From Anaerolineales bacterium (GTDB lineage: Bacteria; Chloroflexota; Anaerolineae; 4572-78; J111): a stretch of 64,000 bases of DNA. Within the stretch, counting starts at the first letter, position 1, and each line of letters opens with the position of its first letter. Below the pieces are notes generated by a model. It was not told where the DNA came from and did not search any database. It saw only the letters and a program-made list of their open reading frames with translations. Both the position numbers and the translations under genes were made by a program. This document shows, piece after piece, positions 27,514-34,823 of the stretch. The stretch is taken from contig JABTUW010000002.1 in NCBI GenBank assembly GCA_015075185.1, forward strand, positions 1,612,001 through 1,676,000, given 5' to 3'.

Positions 27514-28692
27514 TTACCTCTCAATCCGATACGGCGTCTCGTTCAGCCGCTCCGCGCCCGTCTCCGTGATCAAGAACCCATCCTCAACCCGCAGGCCGCC
27601 CCAGGGCGTGTTGAACAGCGGAATATCCACCGAGATAACCATATTCGGCTGCAGCATGGCCGGACTGCTGGGGCCAAAAATCGGCGGCTCAAACTCGATG
27701 ACGCCGACGCTGTGGACGCCGGAGTAGAGGAAATACGGCCCCAGCCCCGCCGCCTCGACCACCCGCCGCCCGACGGCCTCAACCGCACGGCCTTCGACGC
27801 CGGGCTGCATGGCCTGGAAGCAAGCCTCTTGGGCCTGCCAGGCCGTTTCCAGCGCCCGGCTGATCGCCTCGCCCGGATCGCCGACCAACACCGGCCGGCC
27901 AATCGCTCCGTGATAACCTTCGTAGCGGGGGGCGATGGTCAAGAGGACCAGTTCGTTGGCCTCAATCCGGCGGAAAGTCGAGCGGGCCAGGATGGGCCGC
28001 GAATTTGGCCCGGAAGCCACAATCGTATCAATGCCCGTCCCCTCCGCCCCGGCCTGGCGCATGGCCCACTCGGCGGCGGCGGCGACCTCGCGTTCGGTCG
28101 CACCGACCTCAATCGCCTCGATGGCCGCTTGCAGGCCCCATTCAGCTAACTGGTAGGCATAGCGAATCACCGCGATCTCTGCCGGCGATTTCTGCGCGCG
28201 CAGGTCGCACATGACATTTTCGACGTCCAGCCAGGCGGCCTGGGGCAAAGCCGCTTTGAAGGCGGCCAATACCTCACCGCCCATGAGTCCGCGCCCGGCC
28301 AGGCCGATTCGCCGGACCGCAGCGGCATCGGCGACCGTCTCGGCCACAATTTCGGCCAGGCCCTGGATGGTCGAGTAGGGATAATCCTCGTCGGGGTGGG
28401 TAAATTCCCGCAGCACCCGCACGTCGGGAATCTGGCCGGCCAGCAGGGCATATTGGTCGCTCTCTGGGCCGCACAGCATCACCGGCTGGCCGGCCTGGGG
28501 CAGCAAAATGCAGACCGGCTCGAAATGGACCGGAAAATTGGCCAGCCAGCGGGCATGGGCCGGGCCAAACACCGCCCGGTCGTCCGCATAAGCGACCAGC
28601 AAATCCAGTCCCTGGCGGGCCATCATCGCCTGGACTTTGCCCCAGCGTTCGCGATATTCGGCAACAGGTATCGTTGGTTTTATGTCAATCAT
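27514..28692 (-). CDS. M24 (pita-bread fold) family protein lacking metal ligands
   Basis: The 392-residue protein has the creatinase N-domain (about 8-155) and the M24 domain (165-385), the length of Xaa-Pro peptidases and creatinases. Compared with E. coli PepP, the two metal aspartates are replaced (Thr252 in LVLLTIAP and Ala263 in GYHGAIGRP), one glutamate is Asp356, while His327 and Glu370 are kept. This matches the metal-free creatinase-like branch of the family more than a true aminopeptidase. The substrate is unknown. It stands alone between repeats on the minus strand. Confidence 0.8.
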   Translation of the reverse strand: MIDIKPTIPVAEYRERWGKVQAMMARQGLDLLVAYADDRAVFGPAHARWLANFPVHFEPVCILLPQAGQPVMLCGPESDQYALLAGQIPDVRVLREFTHPDEDYPYSTIQGLAEIVAETVADAAAVRRIGLAGRGLMGGEVLAAFKAALPQAAWLDVENVMCDLRAQKSPAEIAVIRYAYQLAEWGLQAAIEAIEVGATEREVAAAAEWAMRQAGAEGTGIDTIVASGPNSRPILARSTFRRIEANELVLLTIAPRYEGYHGAIGRPVLVGDPGEAISRALETAWQAQEACFQAMQPGVEGRAVEAVGRRVVEAAGLGPYFLYSGVHSVGVIEFEPPIFGPSSPAMLQPNMVISVDIPLFNTPWGGLRVEDGFLITETGAERLNETPYRIER

Positions 28693-28705
28693 TTTTGTTG
28701 CACTC

Positions 28706-28780
28706 AGGTGACTGGCACTTTTCTCCTTTCAAGACGATTGAGAACAGCAAAACTTAGGATTAACCAAGTGCCAGTCACCT
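28706..28780. repeat. AGGTGACTGGCACTT palindromic element, copy 2
   Basis: Perfect 15-base arms at 28706-28720 and 28766-28780 enclose 45 bases. It is closely similar to the elements at 3672 and 51125 (one base of each arm differs from copy 1). It lies between the M24 gene and nrdR. Confidence 0.8.
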
Positions 28781-28861
28781 TTAGACTGAGTAGTTAGTTT
28801 GTTTAAAAAAATCCCCTAATCTCGACAAAATTACCCTGTTATAGCCCCACCATAAGGTTAG

Positions 28862-29371
28862 CTAAGACTCCCCCCCAATCGGCAGTGACATCTGGTTTTT
28901 CAACTCCTCCTCGCGCCGCTTGCGGGCCTGCAGATGCTGGATTTCCTCGGCGATGCTGTCCACGTTGCGGAAACGCCGGTAGACCGAGGCAAAACGGACG
29001 TAGGCCACGTCGTCAATGTTTTGCAGTTGGTCCATCACCATTTCGCCGATGTGCAGGCTGTCAATTTCACTTTTGCCCAAGGCATACAGTTGCGACTCGA
29101 TTTCCTGGGCGGCCCGGTCAATGGCATAGCTGGAGACAGGCCGCTTGGAACAGGCAATGTGCATGCTCTTGACCAGTTTTTCCTTATCAAACTCCTCCCG
29201 CCGGCCATCGCGCTTAATGACCAGCATATTCATGGTCGCAATGCGCTCGTAAGTGGTAAAGCGTTGGTCGCACTGGTCGCACTCACGGCGGCGGCGGATG
29301 CCGTCGGTGACCTCCCGTGTATCAATAACCCGGATATGTTGGCTGGATGCACCGCAAAATGGACATTTCAT
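28862..29371 (-). CDS. nrdR: Transcriptional repressor NrdR
   Basis: The 169-residue protein has the NrdR zinc ribbon (cysteines 3, 6, 31 and 34 in CPFC and CDQC) followed by an ATP-cone (VIKRDGRREEFDKEKLVKSMHIAC), as in all NrdR proteins of about 150-170 residues. It senses ATP/dATP and represses ribonucleotide reductase genes. A promoter with two NrdR-box-like palindromes lies about 260-350 bases upstream on the same strand, pointing to autoregulation through a long leader. Target nrdJ is downstream on the same strand, past the M24 gene. Confidence 0.97.
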   Translation of the reverse strand: MKCPFCGASSQHIRVIDTREVTDGIRRRRECDQCDQRFTTYERIATMNMLVIKRDGRREEFDKEKLVKSMHIACSKRPVSSYAIDRAAQEIESQLYALGKSEIDSLHIGEMVMDQLQNIDDVAYVRFASVYRRFRNVDSIAEEIQHLQARKRREEELKNQMSLPIGGES

Positions 29372-29476
29372 GCTAAACCCTCTTCGTCGGTTAATTGACT
29401 TTACATAACAAAAGGCGACGCAGCAGTTAATTACCTGAGGTCACCTGGCGCGGGCAGGCGCAGCGAGGCGCCTGCT

Positions 29477-29599
29477 TTACTTTAATTTTTGACACACGGA
29501 ATGATGGGAAATAAGGCCGTAACAGGTGAGCAGACCCGCAATCGGCAAGCTCAAGGCGGTGAGTGGATGTTGAATTAAACTTAACCGCTCCTCGATCAT
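29477..29599 (-). CDS. Possible small protein in the nrdR leader
   Basis: An ATG at 29599, preceded at a short distance by GAGAG, opens a 40-codon frame (MIEERLSLIQHPLTALSLP and on, ending CQKLK) within the transcript that starts at the NrdR-box promoter. It has an amphipathic or weakly hydrophobic middle. I do not recognise a family. It could be a leader peptide or a chance frame. The rest of the nrdR upstream region (29372-29476) holds an inverted repeat around GCAGGCGCCTCGC/GCGGGCAGGCG but nothing else. Confidence 0.3.
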   Translation of the reverse strand: MIEERLSLIQHPLTALSLPIAGLLTCYGLISHHSVCQKLK

Positions 29600-29633
29600 T
29601 TTTACTCTCAACTTAACATAAGAATGAATAATG

Positions 29634-29649
29634 CCACAATATCTAGTGG
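29634..29649. promoter_or_regulatory. NrdR-box-like palindrome, distal
   Basis: CCACAATATCTAGTGG matches the NrdR consensus core AC-W-ATATAT-W-GT in 11 of 12 positions, and its outer bases are symmetrical. Together with the next box (centres 30 bases apart, about three helical turns) it fits the usual tandem arrangement. Confidence 0.7.
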
Positions 29650-29663
29650 TACTATATCCTTCT

Positions 29664-29679
29664 GTACGATATGTTGTAT
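29664..29679. promoter_or_regulatory. NrdR-box-like palindrome, proximal
   Basis: GTACGATATGTTGTAT holds ACGATATGTTGT, a weaker match to the NrdR consensus. It lies just downstream of the minus-strand -10 box, a position suited to repression. Confidence 0.6.
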
Positions 29680-29693
29680 GCCAAAGTAAGTTC

Positions 29694-29722
29694 AGTATAC
29701 ACCCTTTTTGCCATCTTGACAA
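29694..29722 (-). promoter_or_regulatory. nrdR promoter
   Basis: On the minus strand: TTGTCA (29717-29722), a 17-base spacer and TATACT (29694-29699). Both NrdR boxes follow within 60 bases. It is the only good promoter found upstream of nrdR. Confidence 0.7.
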
Positions 29723-29804
29723 GAGGATTTGTCAGCCTTAACCTTAAAATATCGTCCAACTTCGCCTATAAAAGCGATGTTGCTAAAATTGATTTGGCTC
29801 TCTA

Positions 29805-29833
29805 TTGTGATGCTTTTGAAACTATGCTAGAAT
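29805..29833 (+). promoter_or_regulatory. Histidine kinase promoter
   Basis: TTGTGA (29805-29810), a 17-base spacer and TAGAAT (29828-29833), about 35 bases before the kinase ATG. A short perfect palindrome CTCCGCGGAG follows in the leader, close to the likely ribosome site. Confidence 0.6.
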
Positions 29834-29871
29834 GAGAGCCATTAAAAGGACTCCGCGGAGCTTAATTTTTT

Positions 29872-31404
29872 ATGATTTCACATGCCTACTCCACAGAATT
29901 GATGCATACCATCTCACGCCAGTTTAATGCTTCCCTTGATTTGAACGAGGTGATGGGTCGGGTTTTACAGCTTACCGTCAAGGCCACAGGGGCCATGCGG
30001 GGTAGTCTATTTTTGTTAGATGAGCAGGGCCACGTTACCCACTACATTCTGGCTCGGCCGGAGCAAGCGCCGGAAATATCGCAGCAAAACGTGGCCAGGG
30101 TCATGGCGGAGGGGTTGTCCGGGTGGGTCTACCGGCGCCAGCAGGAAGTCCTGGTGGGTGATACGAGTACTGATGAGCGCTGGATCCGGCTGAATAACGA
30201 TACGGAGACAACCAATGCTGCCCTGGCTGTGCCCTTACTTTATCAAGATCGAGTTAATGGGGTGCTGGTATTGCACCACGAGCAAGCTCACTTTTTTGAT
30301 GAATCCCACCTGGCGCTGGTAACCAGCATTGCCGGGCAGGCTGCCATAGCCGTGGAGAATGCCCGGCTGTTTACCCAAATAAAACACGAGCGCGAAAACC
30401 TGGAAGCACTGATCACCGGCATACCTATCCCGGTGCTGGTGGTAGACGCCCAGGAACGAATTATCTTCTCTAACAAGGCGGCCCGGCAGTTGTTCCTGCT
30501 GGCTCATGTTGGCGAACCTCTGCTGGCTGTCGAAGGCGGGGCCGCCATCAAAACAGCCCTGGATAAGACGCGCCAGAACCCGACTCAGCCTCATATCGAG
30601 ATTCGCTGGCCCGACGAGCGTGTGTTCAGCATATCAACCAACGATACGCCCCGGCTGGGAACGGTTATCACTTTAAACGACATCACCGAGCTGAAAAAGC
30701 TGGATGAGATGAAAACGGTCTTTGTCGAGACCGTATCTCATGATCTCCGCAATCCTCTGGCCACTATTCACGGCTTTGCCACGCTTTTGCAGAGGGAGCA
30801 GTTATCGGAGCGAGGGCGCTCTAACCTGGCCGGCCTCATGCAGGGAGTGACCCAAATTCAATCCCTGATCCAAAACTTGCTCGACCTGGCCCGGATTGAA
30901 GCCAAGATGGATGAGCAGGTCGAATCCTGTGATCTGGTCGAAATCACCGGGGAGGTTCTGGCCAGTCTCGAGCTGCAACTGGCCGAGAAGGAAATGACGT
31001 TGACGGCTGATTTGCCGCCCGGCTTGCCCCCGGTCTCCGGCAATCCGCTGCGCCTATCGCAGGTGGTGGCTAATCTGGTCGGCAATGCGATCAAGTACAC
31101 TCCGCGGGGTGGGCGCATTTTTGTTGGCGTCAACCGGGAAGAGGATGGCCGCATCCGGCTGCAAGTGTCGGACAATGGGCCGGGCATTCCAGCGGAGGAC
31201 CAGGACCAGATTTTTGAAAAGTTTTACCGGGTCCCCACCATGGAAGACTCGGAGTGGATTGAGGGTACGGGCCTGGGGTTGTCCATTGTCAAGGCGGTTG
31301 TCGAAGGATATGGCGGTTCGGTGTGGGTTGAAAGCGAGCTTGGCGCCGGCAGCACCTTTATCTGTATTTTTCCGGCGCTGCCGGTTTCAGATGAGCAGCC
31401 TTAA
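29872..31404 (+). CDS. GAF-PAS sensor histidine kinase (soluble)
   Basis: The 510-residue protein has a GAF domain (about 15-165), a PAS-like domain (about 172-272, starting ENLEALITGIPIPVLVVDAQERIIFSN), a HisKA dimerisation helix with the phospho-acceptor His290 in VSHDLRNPL, and an HATPase_c domain with NAIKYTPRGG, SDNGPGIP and GTGLGLSIV. No membrane helix is seen, so it senses a cytosolic signal. No response regulator is adjacent; the stop overlaps by one base the start of an AlkZ-like gene, an odd partner. The ribosome site is weak (GGAG 12 bases before the ATG). Confidence 0.94.
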   Translation: MISHAYSTELMHTISRQFNASLDLNEVMGRVLQLTVKATGAMRGSLFLLDEQGHVTHYILARPEQAPEISQQNVARVMAEGLSGWVYRRQQEVLVGDTSTDERWIRLNNDTETTNAALAVPLLYQDRVNGVLVLHHEQAHFFDESHLALVTSIAGQAAIAVENARLFTQIKHERENLEALITGIPIPVLVVDAQERIIFSNKAARQLFLLAHVGEPLLAVEGGAAIKTALDKTRQNPTQPHIEIRWPDERVFSISTNDTPRLGTVITLNDITELKKLDEMKTVFVETVSHDLRNPLATIHGFATLLQREQLSERGRSNLAGLMQGVTQIQSLIQNLLDLARIEAKMDEQVESCDLVEITGEVLASLELQLAEKEMTLTADLPPGLPPVSGNPLRLSQVVANLVGNAIKYTPRGGRIFVGVNREEDGRIRLQVSDNGPGIPAEDQDQIFEKFYRVPTMEDSEWIEGTGLGLSIVKAVVEGYGGSVWVESELGAGSTFICIFPALPVSDEQP

Positions 31405-32588
31405 TGATTCGAGCGACGCCAGCCCAGGCTGCGCACTTCATCCTGACCAAAAACTACCTGGCTGCCGGCAAGGCGGCTGGTGTGGTCCCGTTTGTGGGGG
31501 AGTTGGTTGGCCTGCCTGCTGCTCCCTCGCCGGCCCCGTTTCTGGCTGCCTATAGCCGTCTGGCCAGTTTTACCCCAACCGATCTCCTGGCTGAACTCTA
31601 TCAAAAACGCAGCCTGATCCAGAGCACCTTGATGCGCAGCGTCCCTTACATCGTGCCCGTTGAGCGTTTCGCGGCCCTGCACGCGGCTACCGCCCGCCAG
31701 CGCAACCAGGATTTCAACAGCGAGTTTCGGCTGTGGGGGCTTGATAACAGCGAGGTCGAGGCGTTGGAGCAGGCTATTTTGGCCAGTGGCGACTGGCCCG
31801 CCCCCGTTGAAGCGATTTCTGCCCGCTTGCCTCAATCTTTGCCGCGAGAAGTGAGCCAGACCAGCCGGGGCGGCCGGGTCAGTACGACCAGCAATGTGGC
31901 CCTAGTCTTGCGCTGGCTGGTGGCCAAAGGCGTACTGAGCGCCAGTCCAGCCGAGATAAAAGACGTGTCAGGTTTTGCAAACCTGACACGTCTCACCCAA
32001 GAACTGCTCTACGCCCCGCTTGCGGCCTGGTACCCTGAGCTTGACCTGTCCGCCGTCCCCAGCGAGGCTGAAGCGCAAGCAGCCCTGGCCCAGGCTTACC
32101 TGGCCGCCTTTGGCCCGGCCAGCGAGGCCGACATCAGTTTCTGGACCGGCTTTGGCAAAAGCGAAACGGCGCGAGCCGTCGGCGCATTGGCAGCCAAAAC
32201 CACGCTCGTGCTGGTCGAAGGCATCCCCGGTATGCTGTTACTGCTCAAAGCACAGGCGGAGGCCTTCCAAACTACCCAGCCGCCAACTCAGCCTGTTATC
32301 AATATTCTCCCTGCCGACGACCCCTTTACAACCGCTCACCGGGCCAGCCGCAGCCGTTACTTCAGCGACCAAAAATTGCAGCGCCACATCTTCAGCAGCA
32401 CGGGCGCAGCCGAACCGGCGATTGTTGTAAACGGCCAGATTGTGGGTACGTGGGCTTGGGCCGGCAGCCAGCTTACCTGGCGCTTACTGGTCGAGATTGA
32501 CCCCGCCCTGCTCCCCCTCATTCAAATCGAAATCGAACGCGTCGGCGCTTTCATTCAGCCCGGTTTGGCGATCATACAACAGGAGTGA
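31404..32588 (+). CDS. AlkZ-like winged-helix DNA-binding protein (HTH_42)
   Basis: The 394-residue protein resembles the winged-helix HTH_42/AlkZ family (LYQKRSLIQSTLMRSVPYIVP, the later RSRYFSDQKLQRHIF and AIVVNGQIVGTWAWAG are typical). AlkZ members are DNA glycosylases that unhook crosslinks; I could not identify a QxQ-type active-site motif with confidence. The gene is unusual in carrying a 33-base perfect palindrome in frame at 31961-31993, which adds the peptide DVSGFANLTRL near residues 188-198, and a second hairpin across its stop codon. Translation is coupled to the upstream histidine kinase (TAATG). Confidence 0.75.
   Translation: MIRATPAQAAHFILTKNYLAAGKAAGVVPFVGELVGLPAAPSPAPFLAAYSRLASFTPTDLLAELYQKRSLIQSTLMRSVPYIVPVERFAALHAATARQRNQDFNSEFRLWGLDNSEVEALEQAILASGDWPAPVEAISARLPQSLPREVSQTSRGGRVSTTSNVALVLRWLVAKGVLSASPAEIKDVSGFANLTRLTQELLYAPLAAWYPELDLSAVPSEAEAQAALAQAYLAAFGPASEADISFWTGFGKSETARAVGALAAKTTLVLVEGIPGMLLLLKAQAEAFQTTQPPTQPVINILPADDPFTTAHRASRSRYFSDQKLQRHIFSSTGAAEPAIVVNGQIVGTWAWAGSQLTWRLLVEIDPALLPLIQIEIERVGAFIQPGLAIIQQE
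31961..31993. repeat. Intragenic in-frame palindrome (AlkZ-like gene)
   Basis: Arms AGACGTGTCAGGTTT (31961-31975) and AAACCTGACACGTCT (31979-31993) are perfect, with loop TGC. It is read as DVSGFANLTRL within the protein. A related element lies in the UbiD gene at 45515-45549, read in the same frame. Confidence 0.85.
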
Positions 32589-32610
32589 AAAAGTGCGCTT
32601 TTTCACTCCT
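32581..32610 (+). terminator. Hairpin spanning the stop codon of the AlkZ-like gene
   Basis: Arms AGGAGTGAAAAAG (32581-32593) and CTTTTTCACTCCT (32598-32610) are perfect, with loop TGCG. The TGA stop (32586-32588) is inside the left arm. It lies between convergent genes and probably ends transcription, though the T tract is inside the stem rather than after it. Confidence 0.5.
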
Positions 32611-32624
32611 GAATTTACGCGTTC

Positions 32625-33107
32625 TTAAGTAAAGCGCCAGCGGGTCGCGTTATCCGGGAATTTGCTCCAGGCGAAAGCCAGGCGCGGCCGCAGCACCCAA
32701 AACGGAATCCCATGCCGCATCTGGTACTTGGCCTCGTATGCATCGTCAATGCGCGTCACCGACGGGTCGGCCGGGTCGCTGATCCGGTCCACCGTGCCTT
32801 CCAGGATGACTACATCATCGCCGCTCTCCAGATGGACGGCGACCTGCGGGTGTGCCGCCAGGTTGCGCGACCAGCGTGTCTCCGGCCCCCCGCCGAAATA
32901 AAGCGTCCCCTCCACCCAAACGCCCCACACCGGCACCCCATGCGGCCGTCCGTTTGGGCGCACCGTGCCCACCCAGTAGTTCCGCGCTTGGGCCAGGCGC
33001 TCCTCCACATGACTCCACGGCAGTGTTCCTTCTACACTTTCCGGGATGCCGTAGCCCGGTACATAAGGCCGGCTCGCCTGCGGTTCTGGCTTACTTTGCA
33101 CTGACAT
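32625..33107 (-). CDS. Pyridoxamine 5'-phosphate oxidase-like (split-barrel) protein
   Basis: The 160-residue protein has the PNPOx-like split-barrel pattern: YWVGTVRPNGRPHGVPVWGVWVEGTLYF (about 44-71), TRWSRNLAAHPQVAVHLESGDDVVILEGTV. Such proteins bind FMN or F420 and reduce small molecules. The cofactor cannot be decided from sequence alone. Start ATG with GGAGGTG six bases upstream. Convergent with the AlkZ-like gene, and divergent from the WYL regulator gene across a 348-base region. Confidence 0.82.
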   Translation of the reverse strand: MSVQSKPEPQASRPYVPGYGIPESVEGTLPWSHVEERLAQARNYWVGTVRPNGRPHGVPVWGVWVEGTLYFGGGPETRWSRNLAAHPQVAVHLESGDDVVILEGTVDRISDPADPSVTRIDDAYEAKYQMRHGIPFWVLRPRLAFAWSKFPDNATRWRFT

Positions 33108-33169
33108 AATTCACCTCCGTGCTGGTTTTACCTTCTAACATTCAACCTGTCCATTCTATCCAACCATTC

Positions 33170-33197
33170 TTGACATCCTCTGTCATATTTTTATGAT
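33170..33197 (+). promoter_or_regulatory. WYL regulator promoter
   Basis: TTGACA (33170-33175), a 16-base spacer and TATGAT (33192-33197). The leader that follows is long (about 250 bases) and highly structured. Confidence 0.6.
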
Positions 33198-33204
33198 AGA
33201 ATAG

Positions 33205-33255
33205 GGAAGAAGGGAAGGTTGGAAGAATGGGATATTTCCATCCTTCCCTTCTTCC
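33205..33255 (+). repeat. Leader hairpin of the WYL gene
   Basis: GGAAGAAGGGAAGG (33205-33218) and CCTTCCCTTCTTCC (33242-33255) form a perfect 14-base stem with a 23-base loop, just downstream of the promoter. It could be a terminator-like or protective element. Confidence 0.6.
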
Positions 33256-33270
33256 AAAGGTGTCTCATTT

Positions 33271-33427
33271 ACAGGAGTTACACGGTGGGTGCGCAAAACG
33301 CATGCTGAGTAGGCTGAACGCAGCGAATGCCGTATCGAAGCGGCGTTTTGCGCAGTTCGCAGCCTTCGATACGCCCTACTCCCTACGGTCGCAGGGCTAC
33401 TCAGGATGCTCACCGCGTAACTCCTGT
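33271..33427. repeat. Composite palindromic element with GCATCCTGAGTA-type core
   Basis: The outer inverted repeat ACAGGAGTTAC-A-CGGTG (33271-33286) pairs with CACCG-C-GTAACTCCTGT (33411-33427). Inside is GCGCAAAACG/CGTTTTGCGC (33291-33300 and 33344-33353) and two halves of the dispersed repeat (CATGCTGAGTAGGC to GTATCGAAGC, then CTTCGATACG to CTACTCAGGATGC). It looks like one repeat element inserted into another, or a nested duplication. Confidence 0.7.
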
Positions 33428-33455
33428 CATTTAGAGTCGGGGAAAGAAGAAGCCT

Positions 33456-34466
33456 ATGCGTGCTGACCGTCTGCTCTCAATTTTACTGCTCCTGCAGGTC
33501 AATCAGCGGGTGACGGCGCGGGAGTTGGCCCAGCGGCTGGAGGTGTCGGAGCGAACCATTTATCGGGACATGGACGCTTTGAGCGGAGCCGGGATTCCGG
33601 TGCTGGCGGAGCGCGGTGCGAGCGGCGGCTGGATGCTGCTGGATGATTATCGTACCGATTTGACCGGCCTCAACCAGGCCGAGATTCAAGCCCTGTTTTT
33701 GACCAAGCCGGCCCAGCTTCTGTCCGACCTGGGCCTGGACAAAGCCGCCGATGCCGGCCTGATCAAATTGCTGGCCGCCCTGCCTGGCCGGCAGCGCCGT
33801 GACGCCGAATATGCTCGCCAGCGCATCCATGTGGATACCGCCGGCTGGCATCAGACCCGGGAAGATTTGTCGGCCTTGCCCGCCTTACAGGAGGCGGTGT
33901 GGCAGGAGTGCAAACTGCTGCTCACCTATCAACGGGGCGATGGAACCGGGGTGGAGCGCCGGGTTGATCCGCTGGGCCTCGTGGCAAAGGGCAGCGTTTG
34001 GTATCTGGTGGCAGCGGTAGAGGGCGAGGTGCGGACGTATCGCGTCTCGCGGGTGCAGGGTGCTAAGCTGACCGACCAACCGGCGCTCCGTCCGCCTGAC
34101 TTTGATTTGGCGGCCTATTGGAGCCAATCGTCAGCCGACTTCATCGCCGGCCTGCCCCGCTACCCGGTGACAGTCCGCGTGGCTCCGGCGGTTCTGCCTG
34201 AGCTGGGGTACGCCAACCGGCTGGCCCGGATCGAGCAAATCGGCCAGCCGGAGGCCGATGGTTGGGTTCAAGTTTCGCTGCGCTTTGATGTCATGCTGGA
34301 AGCCTGCGCCTATGTCTTGGGCTTTGGCGACCAGATCGAGGTTTTGGAGCCGCCGGAATTACGGGAGAAGGTTATTGACTTGGCGGAGAGGGTGACAGCT
34401 TTTTATAGCCAGCGCAAAGCGTTGTCAGCCACCCGTCCGCAGCAGCAGCCAACCGATACCCGCTAA
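33456..34466 (+). CDS. WYL-domain transcriptional regulator (YafY family)
   Basis: The 336-residue protein has an N-terminal HTH_11-type winged helix (RVTARELAQRLEVSERTIYRDMDAL, residues 18-42), then GGWMLLDDYR, and a WYL domain in which the RVDPLGLVAKGSVWYLVAAVEGEVRTYRVSR segment is typical, with the C-terminal extension. WYL proteins sense nucleic acids, nucleotides or other ligands. Targets are unknown, but the divergent PNPOx gene is a candidate. Its last 42 bases overlap the end of the convergent small membrane protein gene. Confidence 0.93.
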   Translation: MRADRLLSILLLLQVNQRVTARELAQRLEVSERTIYRDMDALSGAGIPVLAERGASGGWMLLDDYRTDLTGLNQAEIQALFLTKPAQLLSDLGLDKAADAGLIKLLAALPGRQRRDAEYARQRIHVDTAGWHQTREDLSALPALQEAVWQECKLLLTYQRGDGTGVERRVDPLGLVAKGSVWYLVAAVEGEVRTYRVSRVQGAKLTDQPALRPPDFDLAAYWSQSSADFIAGLPRYPVTVRVAPAVLPELGYANRLARIEQIGQPEADGWVQVSLRFDVMLEACAYVLGFGDQIEVLEPPELREKVIDLAERVTAFYSQRKALSATRPQQQPTDTR

Positions 34467-34793
34467 TATGCCCATCGCCACCACTTGCTCGGTCCACTGC
34501 CAATTAAAAAAAGCGCCGCTAAACAGCGCCACACTGATGATCATCACGCTAAACCAGGTAATCGTTTGAATTTCGGGGGCGACAATACCCAGCGCGGTCA
34601 TGTACTTAATGACCCCAAAGAAGACACTAATTCCTACGGCAAAACCCAGCACCGCTTTACCAACTTCGGCCCACTGCAGCCGGTCGCCCTGCCAGGCTTT
34701 GGCCGCGTGAATGGCTCCCTGCGCGTCGGCCAGGCCGGAGATAAGCGTCAGCACAATGATGAATAGGATGAATTTAATCTGTTCGAACGACAC
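34425..34793 (-). CDS. Small integral membrane protein, unknown family
   Basis: The 122-residue protein has about four hydrophobic helices (around residues 6-24, 45-65, 75-95 and 103-120) and few charged residues. I do not recognise a family. It overlaps the WYL gene tail by 42 bases on the opposite strand and is 30 bases downstream of livM on the same strand. It may be the last gene of the LivHM unit, but nothing indicates its role. Confidence 0.6.
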   Translation of the reverse strand: MSFEQIKFILFIIVLTLISGLADAQGAIHAAKAWQGDRLQWAEVGKAVLGFAVGISVFFGVIKYMTALGIVAPEIQTITWFSVMIISVALFSGAFFNWQWTEQVVAMGILAGIGWLLLRTGG

Positions 34794-34823
34794 GACCGTT
34801 GCCCCCTGTGTGTATGCAATCCC

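Noticed and set aside
29600-29722. N-terminal extension of the small nrdR-leader frame
   Set aside because: It would start at the -35 box and include the NrdR boxes, so it cannot be translated from that promoter.
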